From contig WJIP01000305.1 of NCBI GenBank assembly GCA_014730185.1, positions 1 through 64,000 on the forward strand: a stretch of 64,000 nt of DNA. Direction: 5' to 3'. The number at the start of each line of letters is the position of its first letter. Position 1 is the stretch's first letter. Under the pieces are notes generated by a model. It was not told the DNA's origin. It was given only the letters and a program-made list of their open reading frames with translations, and made no database searches. The translations under genes and the position numbers were made by a program. Below are positions 55,545 to 63,368 of this stretch, in pieces. The stretch is from Caldithrix sp. GTDB taxonomy: Bacteria; Calditrichota; Calditrichia; Calditrichales; Calditrichaceae.

Positions 55545-55919
55545 ATGGATAAAGAAGCAACTATTCTTTACATTGATGATGATGAGCAATCCTGCCGTTT
55601 AACCACGATTTATTTATCCAATGCCGGATTTGATGTATACATTGCAAACGATACGACCACTGCCAGACAGTGCTTAAAAAAACAAAACATTGATTGTATT
55701 ATAAGCGATGTGGGACTCCCGGTTGAAGATGGTTTGAAATTTTACCAATGGCTGCAACAACAGCCGGCATACAAAATTATACCTTTCCTGTTTGTATCGG
55801 CTCATGCAGTCGGATTTGACCATATTCTTACGGAACACCGTGATATATTTTATGAAAAACCAATTTTTTTCCCCGCTTTAATTGATCATGTGAAACGATT
55901 ATTGGTGAAGAAATTATAG
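55545..55919 (+). CDS. Single-domain response regulator
   Basis: 124 residues, only a receiver domain. D11-D13 form the acidic pocket, D55 in IISDVGLP is the phosphoacceptor, a Ser stands in the usual Thr position (FVSAH), and the Lys is in FYEKPIFF. With no output domain it must act by binding another protein. No histidine kinase is adjacent. Confidence 0.92.
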   Translation: MDKEATILYIDDDEQSCRLTTIYLSNAGFDVYIANDTTTARQCLKKQNIDCIISDVGLPVEDGLKFYQWLQQQPAYKIIPFLFVSAHAVGFDHILTEHRDIFYEKPIFFPALIDHVKRLLVKKL

Positions 55920-56012
55920 CTTAAAAACCGACAGACTTAATAATCCTAACGCCGGGTTTACGAGGGTGCTAGTTGACTAAATACACAGCTCGTTATCCTC
56001 ATCCAAAATGTT

Positions 56013-56639
56013 CTAATCACCTACCATTTGAACTATTCGAGTGATAATCGACCAATTGAACCCTTTTCTTTGCAGAAACATGCCCAGTTGTTGTTTTTCT
56101 TTTAAAGGTTGTGTTATCTCGGTCCTCTTCAGCTTTTTATTCAACCAGTAATCAGCATTCTGTTCTTCTTCTTCCTCAGTATAAAGGTCTTTTAATAATA
56201 CATCGACCATCTCAGATTGAGCTCCTTTGGTAATTAATTTTTTACGTATAAGGAGCGGTCCGTTGCGATATATCTGCTTCTGATCGGCTATAAACCGGGT
56301 GATGAAATCGGCGTCATCAATGTATCCCTGTTCTTTTAATTTAATCAGTGTTTGCTCGATTACAGATTGATCAAATTTTTTTTGTATTAATTTTGTTTTG
56401 AGTTCTTTCTTTAAATGGGGACGCCTGCTTAAATAACGATAAGCCTGGGTTAAGCAAAGTGCCAGACGATCATATTGTAAAATTTCCTTAAGGGTATCAT
56501 CGGAAAATCGACGACCCTTGTGGATGGCAAACTGCACAAGGGTATCATCACTGATATCGAATAAAAACAAATCGTCTGCATAGAGATTAAAACGTTTTTT
56601 ATTTTTCTTTTGTATATCAATGCGGGTAATTGTGTACAT
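56013..56639 (-). CDS. recX: RecX-family regulatory protein
   Basis: 208 residues made of helical RecX repeats: ALCLTQAYRYLSRRPHLKKELKTKLIQKKF, VIEQTLIKLKEQGYIDDADFITRFIADQKQIYRNGPLLIRKKLITKGA. RecX binds RecA filaments and restrains them. Here it is not next to recA. The N-terminal 50 residues form a small beta domain (ITRIDIQKKNKKRFNLYADD, then FDISDDTLVQFAIHKGR) often seen in RecX of this type. No ribosome binding site is obvious. Confidence 0.9.
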   Translation of the reverse strand: MYTITRIDIQKKNKKRFNLYADDLFLFDISDDTLVQFAIHKGRRFSDDTLKEILQYDRLALCLTQAYRYLSRRPHLKKELKTKLIQKKFDQSVIEQTLIKLKEQGYIDDADFITRFIADQKQIYRNGPLLIRKKLITKGAQSEMVDVLLKDLYTEEEEEQNADYWLNKKLKRTEITQPLKEKQQLGMFLQRKGFNWSIITRIVQMVGD

Positions 56640-56953
56640 ATTTTTTTAGCTAAAAGCCATTGGCTTAGGGTCTGATATGATTGATTTTTTTATCTGTGCT
56701 TTCTGTGACAGCAACAGAATTTGTTAAATTCAGGCGACAGAAACATTTTAAAAATTATACATTGTCAAAACAAAAAAAACGGACTCCATTTTGAACTTGA
56801 CTTCCGGTAGAAGTATCAAATTAACATTAAAATGGGATCGAGCATTTCCCACTAAAAGGTTTTGAAACCAATCGATTAATTTGGATTACTCCATATTTAT
56901 ACTTTATTTTTAATAACGATATGTTTATATTGCCCTCTTTTTTGGAGGATATT

Positions 56954-57961
56954 GTGCAGAACGGTCAACCCTATCAAGCATTTGCTGAACAAATCAATCA
57001 ATTCATCGAACCACGGGATAATTTTCTTCTATCCGCTCACATCAATGCCGACGGTGATGCCATAGCTTCTGTCGTGGCAATGAAAATTTATCTTGAAAAA
57101 CTAGGTAAACATGCCGTAATCATATTACATGATGAGACGGTGGATACCCGTTTCGAATATTTAAAACATTATGATGAAATACAATGCTTCAGTAAGCATC
57201 CGGATTTGAAAAAATATTTGCCTTCCGGTAACATCGAGAACGCCATTTTTCTGGATGTGCCGGGTCTGAAACGATTGGGTGATATTTCGCAAATCGTGCC
57301 ACCTTTACAGAATGCCATTAAAATCGATCACCATCCATCAGAGGATCGTTTGGGCCAAATCGAGTGGGTCGATGAAGTCGCGTCATCCACAACGGCGATG
57401 GTCTATGAGATAATCCAAAATAGAAATATTGAATTTGATGCAGCATTAGCAAGCGCTATTTATACCGGCATTGTTTATGATACGGGTCGGTTTTCGTTTT
57501 CCAATACAACCTCCAGAGATTTGTTTATTTGTGCCAAAATGGCTGAGCAGGGTGCCGATCCTGTAGAATTAACCAATCGCATTTTTTTTCAGAATAGTTT
57601 TCAGGCACTGAAAACCATCGGAAGGGGATTGAGCTCCTTGGAGAATTATCTCGATGGTAAAGTGAATGTTATTTATTTGAGCTACGAGGATATGACTCAA
57701 AAAAATCACGGTGAAATCGAAGAATTGGCTAATTACAGTGTCGCTATACGAGGCGGCGAGATAGGTTTGTTTATCCGCGAAGTTAAGCCCAATTATCATA
57801 AAGTCAGTTTCCGGTCTAATTCCACTGTGGATGTAAATAAAATTGCCAAAGTGTTCAACGGTGGTGGACATTCCCGTGCCGCCGGCTGCCGCATTGAGGG
57901 TAAAAAACAAACGATCATCCCCAAAATAATCAATGAAATAGCCTCTCAAATATCCTCTTAA
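56954..57961 (+). CDS. nrnA: DHH-family phosphoesterase, NrnA-like oligoribonuclease/pAp phosphatase
   Basis: 335 residues. The DHH domain shows HINADGDAIAS, the Asp in FLDVPG, IDHHPS and an Asp in YTGIVYDTGRFSFSNT, the metal ligands of NrnA. The DHHA1 domain ends with FNGGGHSRAAGCRI, which binds the RNA end. NrnA degrades very short RNAs and pAp. I prefer GTG 56954, five bases after GGAGG, over the in-frame ATG 56921 that lacks a ribosome binding site. Confidence 0.92.
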   Translation: MQNGQPYQAFAEQINQFIEPRDNFLLSAHINADGDAIASVVAMKIYLEKLGKHAVIILHDETVDTRFEYLKHYDEIQCFSKHPDLKKYLPSGNIENAIFLDVPGLKRLGDISQIVPPLQNAIKIDHHPSEDRLGQIEWVDEVASSTTAMVYEIIQNRNIEFDAALASAIYTGIVYDTGRFSFSNTTSRDLFICAKMAEQGADPVELTNRIFFQNSFQALKTIGRGLSSLENYLDGKVNVIYLSYEDMTQKNHGEIEELANYSVAIRGGEIGLFIREVKPNYHKVSFRSNSTVDVNKIAKVFNGGGHSRAAGCRIEGKKQTIIPKIINEIASQISS

Positions 57962-58066
57962 GCTGTCAGGATAACAAACTTAATTTTGTCTGAGGATATT
58001 GATCGTTCAATGCTTAATCAGATTTTCTTTAATATATAACCGAATTTTAAAATTTCATTGACTCGC

Positions 58067-58095
58067 TTGACACTTTGTAAGCCTGATCGTATATT
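58067..58095 (+). promoter_or_regulatory. Consensus sigma-70 promoter with a long leader
   Basis: TTGACA (58067-58072), 17-base spacer and TATATT (58090-58095), as strong as the tRNA-Lys promoter. Transcription would start near 58102, about 178 bases before the ATG at 58280. Confidence 0.7.
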
Positions 58096-58110
58096 TGGTT
58101 TTTAATTATT

Positions 58111-58131
58111 CTATTCTTACATAAAGAATAG
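58111..58131 (+). promoter_or_regulatory. Leader hairpin
   Basis: CTATTCTT-ACATA-AAGAATAG, a perfect 8-bp stem right after the expected transcription start. It could stabilise the 5' end or bind a regulator. Confidence 0.4.
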
Positions 58132-58183
58132 TACGAGCCTTCTAAGTCATTCATTAATATGGCACAATAACTATTTCAGTAGT

Positions 58184-58202
58184 GTTCAAAATCATTTTGA
58201 AC
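58184..58202 (+). promoter_or_regulatory. Palindrome in the leader
   Basis: GTTCAAAAT-C-ATTTTGAAC, perfect 9-bp arms around one base. The tight centre favours a protein-binding operator over an RNA hairpin; the HTH of the downstream product is one possible binder. Confidence 0.45.
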
Positions 58203-58207
58203 GATTG

Positions 58208-58224
58208 AAAGCCAGAAGCTTTTT
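58208..58224 (+). terminator. Weak attenuator-like stem with T run
   Basis: AAAGC-CAGAA-GCTTT followed by two more T. A five-pair stem is weak, but its place between a strong promoter and the gene would suit partial termination. Confidence 0.25.
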
Positions 58225-58279
58225 ATCAGACATTGCTTTGTAATGAAGGAATGCAGTCAGGAAAAATGGGAGTATTGCG

Positions 58280-59434
58280 ATGCAACAACCCTTAAATGTT
58301 TATTTATTATCTATTTATTTAAAGAAATGGTCCTATACAGATAATCGAATAGCTTTAAATTATTCTTTTTGTTTTAACGATATGTACGTTAGAAATCGCA
58401 TAGAAATGCGTATAGGTGTACCCACAAATCTGATGAATGAAATTATCAACCATTTGATCTTTCGTGTGAAAGAAGAATTAGCCAAAAATAACGACGAGGA
58501 AGAACCGGATATCAATAATAATAACATCAATTTGGTAAACGATGCCGAAGTAAAACGTAAGTTAACGGCATTTCTGTCGAAAATTTTGAAGGAGTTTAAT
58601 TATAATAAACGCTCCAGAGGCAAGTCCCGCATGATATCGACCCGCAGTCTTGATTTTTTCTATAATGATTTTGAATATGAACAGATAACGGATGATATCA
58701 AATTCTTTGTTCATCTAAACCGAGGTGTTAATAAAATGAATGGCGAATTGTGGGAAAATGCGGTAGACGACCTCACTTTGGCTTTGGAATTTCAACCTAA
58801 TAATATTTATGCCAACAAACAAATGGCCAAATCATTGATTAATCTGGAAAAATATAAAGAAGCCATTCCTCATTTGGAAATCTATGTGCAGCAGGAACAA
58901 ACTCCGGAAAGTTTAAAAGAACTGGCAAACGCTTACATCCGAATTGGCGAGTACAAAAAGGCCGAAGATCTTTATAAGAATCTTGAAAATAATTATGATG
59001 AGCAGCTGAGTGTAGCATTTGGCAGGGCACAATTGGCCTATCGAATGGGCAAAGGATATCGGCAATTACTGGATCGGCTTTATAAAACCGATCCGGACTG
59101 GTTTCAGGAAAAGCTTAAAAATGAATGGGATTTCAAATTACCGTCGTATGCTGAACATGAAGAATGTATGTGGAATGCGGCGACAGCGGCACGCTATTTA
59201 GGTTTTGACAGACCGTTTGATTTAACCAAACGGGCATTTAACGATGAAATTCCGTCCTATTTCGATTCGGAGAAAGGTACAATCCGTTTCGTGAAAACAG
59301 AACTGGACGCCTGGGTCGATATAATGAATCGATATCATGTTGATGGCGTTGTATATAAAATATATAAAGATGCGGTAAGCAAAGAGGAATTGAACCGGGC
59401 CAAACTGCCCAAAAAACGTAGAACAAAAAACTAG
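58280..59434 (+). CDS. TPR protein with C-terminal excisionase-type helix-turn-helix
   Basis: 384 residues. The first ~150 are charged and match nothing I know. Residues about 150-290 are tetratricopeptide repeats (WENAVDDLTLALEFQPNNIYANKQMAKSL, YKEAIPHLEIYVQQEQTPESLKELANAYIRIGEYKKAEDLYKN). Residues about 296-352 match the HTH_17/excisionase fold: WNAATAARYLGF, then EIPSYFDSEKGTIRFVKTELDAWV (usual form I-P-x-y-r-x-g-r-x-i-r-f-x-k-x-d-L-d-x-W). This suggests a DNA-binding adaptor. GGGAG precedes the ATG by seven bases. The gene has a strong promoter and a structured leader. Confidence 0.6.
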   Translation: MQQPLNVYLLSIYLKKWSYTDNRIALNYSFCFNDMYVRNRIEMRIGVPTNLMNEIINHLIFRVKEELAKNNDEEEPDINNNNINLVNDAEVKRKLTAFLSKILKEFNYNKRSRGKSRMISTRSLDFFYNDFEYEQITDDIKFFVHLNRGVNKMNGELWENAVDDLTLALEFQPNNIYANKQMAKSLINLEKYKEAIPHLEIYVQQEQTPESLKELANAYIRIGEYKKAEDLYKNLENNYDEQLSVAFGRAQLAYRMGKGYRQLLDRLYKTDPDWFQEKLKNEWDFKLPSYAEHEECMWNAATAARYLGFDRPFDLTKRAFNDEIPSYFDSEKGTIRFVKTELDAWVDIMNRYHVDGVVYKIYKDAVSKEELNRAKLPKKRRTKN

Positions 59435-59536
59435 TTTGACAAAACCATTTACCGGCATCTCACATTGATCGATGACTATAATGCCTTGAATTTTGCGAAT
59501 CGTACGGGTTATATCCGTAACCATTTAAAGAATTGA
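59435..59536 (+). pseudogene. 33-codon in-frame extension after the stop, possibly a transposase remnant
   Basis: Directly after the TAG of the TPR gene the same frame stays open for 33 codons up to TGA 59534-59536. It reads with HLTLIDDYNALNFANR, which resembles the end of IS481-type transposases (H-L-x-x-F-x-x-A-Y-N-F-A-x-R-L-K). It could be a decayed transposase tail or a chance open stretch; stop-codon read-through is possible but has no support. Confidence 0.25.
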
Positions 59537-59802
59537 CCTGACACACATGAGGAATGGTAAGGAATTGAAGGCAAAAGTAGGTTGTAATCTATATCCGAAG
59601 GTCCAGAAAGTTTAATAAATCAAAATAATAAATATTATTCAGTAAATTTATTTTAATTTGGTCAATTGCAATTTAAACCCACCTTTTATAACTTTTTATT
59701 TTTTAAATGATTATAATATTCGGATAAATTGTTTTGAATATGTTAAATTATCAGCTTTTTCCAAACAAAAAAGATTTCTAAACAAACTTTCATGATACAT
59801 CA
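59537..59802. other. AT-rich intergenic region, no gene seen
   Basis: 266 bases; with the open stretch before it the gap from the TPR gene to the radical SAM gene is 368 bases. It contains only AT-rich short palindromes such as AATAAT-AAAT-ATTATT. No clear promoter boxes. Confidence 0.5.
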
Positions 59803-61221
59803 ATGCCGAAAATCTTATTAATTAATCCCTGGGTTTACGATTTTACTTCTTTCGATTTGTGGAGTAAACCTTTAGGATTACTCTATATTGGATCATTTTT
59901 GAGGCAATTTGATTTCGAAATCAGGTATATCGATTGTGTAGATAAACATGCTGCGGATCCCTATATTTCCAAACATCCCAAAGTAAAGAAATACGGGACG
60001 GGTCACTTTGTACGTACTATTGTGGATAAACCGGCGGTATTAAAACAAATACCGCGACATTATGCGCGTTATGGGATTAGTGAACAGTACTTCATAGATC
60101 AGTTAAAAAATGAACAGGATGTACAGGCCGTTCTGGTAACTTCCATCATGACCTATTGGTATCCCGGTGTAGAACATGTGGTTCGTCTCGTCAGGAAATA
60201 TTTACCGGGAATACCTGTGATTTTAGGTGGTATTTATGCGACACTTATGCCGGAACACGCCCGTCGCATTATCCAACCGGATTATCTGGTATCAGGTCCC
60301 GGAGAGTGGAACGTTCTGCGTGTTTTAGCTGATATATTGGGATTATCACTCCCTTCAAATAATCATCCGCAATTACTTGATGATTACCCCTATCCGGCCT
60401 TCGATTTGATCAATAATCCGGATTATTTGATTATTATGACTGCGAGGGGCTGTCCGTATGATTGTTCATTTTGTGCTCAAAAACGAATTTCTATGCCTTT
60501 TACGAAGAGAAAGCCACAGGAAGTGGTTAATGAAGTAACGTACCATAATAAAAAATATAAAGTAAGGGACTTTGCTTTTTATGATGATGCTTTATTTGTC
60601 GACAGAGAACGTCACATCAAACCAATTTTGCGGAAATTGATCGATACCCAACTCCCTGTACGCCTGCATTCTCCAAACGGATTATTCGCCAAAATGATTG
60701 ATGAGGAACTGGCCCGCCTTATGTTTAAAGCAGGGTTTAAAACCATCCGATTAAGTTTTGAAACGTCCAATGAACAGCGCCGAAAAGATATGTATTCTAA
60801 AGTAACCAATGAAGCAATGATTGATGCAGTAAAAAGATTACAGCTGGCGGGGTATAAAAAACACCAACTTGAATCTTATGTGCTGATGGGTTTGCCCGGT
60901 CAGACCATGGAAGAAATCGTCGCAAGTATTATTTTCGTACATAATTTAGGTGTTCAGGTACGTTTGGCTTCCTTTTCTCCAATACCCGGCACAGTCGAAT
61001 TTGAAAGAGCAGTGGATACGGGTAAGATACGATCGGATATGGATCCATTGCTGACAAACAAATCGATATTTCCGTTGAAAGACAAAAAAATTACTTATGA
61101 ACAGTTCAAAAAAGTTCGATTGTTTAGCCAAACACTAAATCAAGCCGCTCAGCGAGGCCTATCCATTTTTGGCCAAGAACCCGTGGGGACAGCCGTGCGA
61201 AGCGTAATCAGGGAAATGTGA
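59803..61221 (+). CDS. B12-binding-domain radical SAM protein
   Basis: 472 residues. The N-terminal ~190 resemble the cobalamin-binding Rossmann domain of B12 radical SAM enzymes (ILLINPWVYDFTSFDLWSKPLGLLYIGSFL, then PGIPVILGGIYATLMPEHARR). The radical SAM cluster is C217-x3-C221-x2-C224 in TARGCPYDCSFCAQ; DDALFVDRERH and IRLSFETSNEQRRKDM follow as in the Elp3/MiaB-type barrel. The reaction is unknown; members methylate or modify unactivated carbons. It overlaps the next gene by one base, so it is linked to two RNA methyltransferase genes. Confidence 0.88.
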   Translation: MPKILLINPWVYDFTSFDLWSKPLGLLYIGSFLRQFDFEIRYIDCVDKHAADPYISKHPKVKKYGTGHFVRTIVDKPAVLKQIPRHYARYGISEQYFIDQLKNEQDVQAVLVTSIMTYWYPGVEHVVRLVRKYLPGIPVILGGIYATLMPEHARRIIQPDYLVSGPGEWNVLRVLADILGLSLPSNNHPQLLDDYPYPAFDLINNPDYLIIMTARGCPYDCSFCAQKRISMPFTKRKPQEVVNEVTYHNKKYKVRDFAFYDDALFVDRERHIKPILRKLIDTQLPVRLHSPNGLFAKMIDEELARLMFKAGFKTIRLSFETSNEQRRKDMYSKVTNEAMIDAVKRLQLAGYKKHQLESYVLMGLPGQTMEEIVASIIFVHNLGVQVRLASFSPIPGTVEFERAVDTGKIRSDMDPLLTNKSIFPLKDKKITYEQFKKVRLFSQTLNQAAQRGLSIFGQEPVGTAVRSVIREM

Positions 61222-62642
61222 TGGAACAAAAAAAATACCCGGTCAAAAAAGGCGATATCTATCAATTTGAAATTGAAAAACTGGCTTTCGGAGGTGCTGG
61301 TGTAGCCCGGTTGGATAATTATGTTGTTTTTATTAAGGGGGCATTGCCGGGTGAATGCGTTAAAGCAAAAGTATATAAGCGCAAAAGATCCTACGCCGAA
61401 GCCAGGTTACAAGAAATAGTGCACCGTTCAACCGAACGCATCGAGGCCCCTTGCCCTTTTTTTGAATGGTGCGGCGGTTGTACATGGCAAAATTTGTCAT
61501 ATGAACATCAATTGAAATACAAGGAAGCGATTGTAGGCGAGTCCCTGCACCACATAGGCGGACTCGAAAAAATCGGCGTGAACGAGGTAATTCCTTCGTC
61601 CAATCCTTTTGCCTACCGTAATAAAATGGAGTTTTCATTTTCTGATCGACGTTGGTTGCTACCCCATGAACTGGGGGATGATGCTATCTCAAGGGATTTT
61701 GCCCTTGGTCTTCATGTGCCCGGAGCCTATGATAAAATTTTGCATATCGATCATTGCCTCTTACAATCAGAAACCGCCAATGAAATATTACGTTTTATTC
61801 AGGAATACGCCAGGACTCACCATTTAGCTGCCTATGGGATAAAATCACATCAGGGATTTCTGCGCTTTTTAGTTATCCGTCAAAGTTCTTATACTCAAAA
61901 ATTAATGATCAATATCGTTACGGCTTACAAAGATGTCGATAGTTTAAGACCACTGGCCGACCAATTAATAAAGAAGTGGTCCCAGGTGGAGAGCGTGGTG
62001 AACAATATCAATACCCGACCGGCGCAGATTGCTGTCGGGGAAGAGGAAATATTGCTGGCCGGAAAAGCCGAAATTAAAGAAAAACTGGGTCCCTTTGAAT
62101 TTAGTATTTCCGCCAACTCATTTTTCCAAACCAATACCATGCAGGCTCAGCGTCTTTATGATATTGTGATACAATTTGCCGGATTACAATCAGATGATGT
62201 TGTGTGGGATTTGTATGCCGGAACCGGCACCATCAGCCTCTTTCTGGCTCAAAAAGCCAATTATGTTATAGGATTCGAATCGGCGGAAAGCGCAGTGGCT
62301 GACGCCAGACGTAACGCTGCTGAACATGGACTGCCGAATACATCGTTCATCGCGGGCGATCTTTTGAAAACACTCAATAATGCCCAATCGAACCCGGATG
62401 TTATCGTAACGGATCCACCAAGGGCGGGTATGCATAAAAAAGTCATTGAAGCAATATTACAAAGTGAAGCACGAACCGTCGTATATGTTTCCTGCAATCC
62501 CACGACAATGGCCCGGGATTTAAACTTATTGAGTGCAGCTTATCGGATTATCGAAGTTCAGCCTTTGGATATGTTTCCCCAAACATATCATATTGAAACG
62601 GTTGCGCAACTTAAACGCAAAAGTAAAAAACCGGAAAAATAA
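61221..62642 (+). CDS. rlmD: 23S rRNA (uracil-C5)-methyltransferase, RlmD/RumA type
   Basis: 473 residues. A TRAM domain (KGDIYQFEIEKLAFGGAGVAR, LPGECVKAKVYKRKRSYAEA) is followed by the [4Fe-4S] motif C-x5-C-x2-C in CPFFEWCGGC, the FFQTNTMQAQRLYD segment, the AdoMet motif DLYAGTGTISLFLA and the catalytic Cys in VYVSCNPTTMARDL. Start is ATG 61221 (AGGG upstream), overlapping the radical SAM stop; a GTG one codon earlier is also in frame. The target may be U1939 or a related position. Confidence 0.93.
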   Translation: MEQKKYPVKKGDIYQFEIEKLAFGGAGVARLDNYVVFIKGALPGECVKAKVYKRKRSYAEARLQEIVHRSTERIEAPCPFFEWCGGCTWQNLSYEHQLKYKEAIVGESLHHIGGLEKIGVNEVIPSSNPFAYRNKMEFSFSDRRWLLPHELGDDAISRDFALGLHVPGAYDKILHIDHCLLQSETANEILRFIQEYARTHHLAAYGIKSHQGFLRFLVIRQSSYTQKLMINIVTAYKDVDSLRPLADQLIKKWSQVESVVNNINTRPAQIAVGEEEILLAGKAEIKEKLGPFEFSISANSFFQTNTMQAQRLYDIVIQFAGLQSDDVVWDLYAGTGTISLFLAQKANYVIGFESAESAVADARRNAAEHGLPNTSFIAGDLLKTLNNAQSNPDVIVTDPPRAGMHKKVIEAILQSEARTVVYVSCNPTTMARDLNLLSAAYRIIEVQPLDMFPQTYHIETVAQLKRKSKKPEK

Positions 62643-63205
62643 TGGCGATACGCAAATTAACATTTGATGAAATTTTTAGCAGGCAGCCCGGCTTGGAAGA
62701 ATTGAAGACATTGCGTCGTGTACCGCTTTATGCCTTGATCCAGAATATAAGGAGCATGCACAATGTGGGCAGTATTTTCCGAACCAGTGATGGTGTAAGG
62801 CTCAAACATCTTTTTCTAACCGGATTTACTCCGACTCCCCCCCGTAAAGAAATCGATAAGACCGCATTAGGAGCTACCGACAGTGTGCCTTGGAGCTACG
62901 AAAAGGATGGAACTAAAATTTTACGTCAATTAAAGAAAAAAGAAATCAACCTGGTTGTAGTCGAGCATACCAATAAAAGCATCCCCTATACCGATGTGAA
63001 CTATGAATTTCCCATGTGCCTCATTATGGGAAACGAAGTTGAAGGTATTTCACAAGAAATTATAAAACAGGCGGATGTTGCTGTTGATATACCAATGCTC
63101 GGTATGAAACAATCCTTGAATGTATCGGTGGCCTACGGGATTATTATTTATCATATCCTCAGCCGGTATTTAGAGAATAATACGAATGTGTTGCAGTCGA
63201 AATAG
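62642..63205 (+). CDS. TrmH/SpoU-family RNA 2'-O-methyltransferase
   Basis: 187 residues, SPOUT fold without an extra RNA-binding domain. Motif 1 NIRSMHNVGSIFRTSDG, motif 2 LIMGNEVEGIS and motif 3 IPMLGMKQSLNVSVAYGIIIYHIL are intact, with knotted AdoMet-binding site. Target could be tRNA (TrmH/TrmL-like) or rRNA. It begins at ATG 62642, overlapping the RlmD stop by one base. Confidence 0.93.
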   Translation: MAIRKLTFDEIFSRQPGLEELKTLRRVPLYALIQNIRSMHNVGSIFRTSDGVRLKHLFLTGFTPTPPRKEIDKTALGATDSVPWSYEKDGTKILRQLKKKEINLVVVEHTNKSIPYTDVNYEFPMCLIMGNEVEGISQEIIKQADVAVDIPMLGMKQSLNVSVAYGIIIYHILSRYLENNTNVLQSK

Positions 63206-63300
63206 TATAGAAAATATTATGCACATTGGAAGAATGAAAAAGAACCGACAACGTCCGATTAAACGGAATAATGAATTGCTATAGGAACGGATTGCTGTGC

Positions 63301-63329
63301 TTGACTTAATCCGGACAGGCCGGTATATT
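63301..63329 (+). promoter_or_regulatory. Sigma-70 promoter of the terminal receiver-DUF4388 gene
   Basis: TTGACT (63301-63306), 17-base spacer, TATATT (63324-63329), giving a leader of about 33 bases before the ATG at 63369. Confidence 0.7.
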
Positions 63330-63368
63330 AAGTAAAATTAAATAAATGCGTTTCTGTGGGAGATGTAC

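Larger units (their letters stand above)
57962..58279. other. Leader region of the TPR-HTH gene with promoter and hairpins
   Basis: 318 bases. A consensus promoter at 58067-58095 is followed by a leader of about 175 bases containing three small inverted repeats (58111-58131, 58184-58202, 58208-58224). No open frame of note. Confidence 0.55.
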
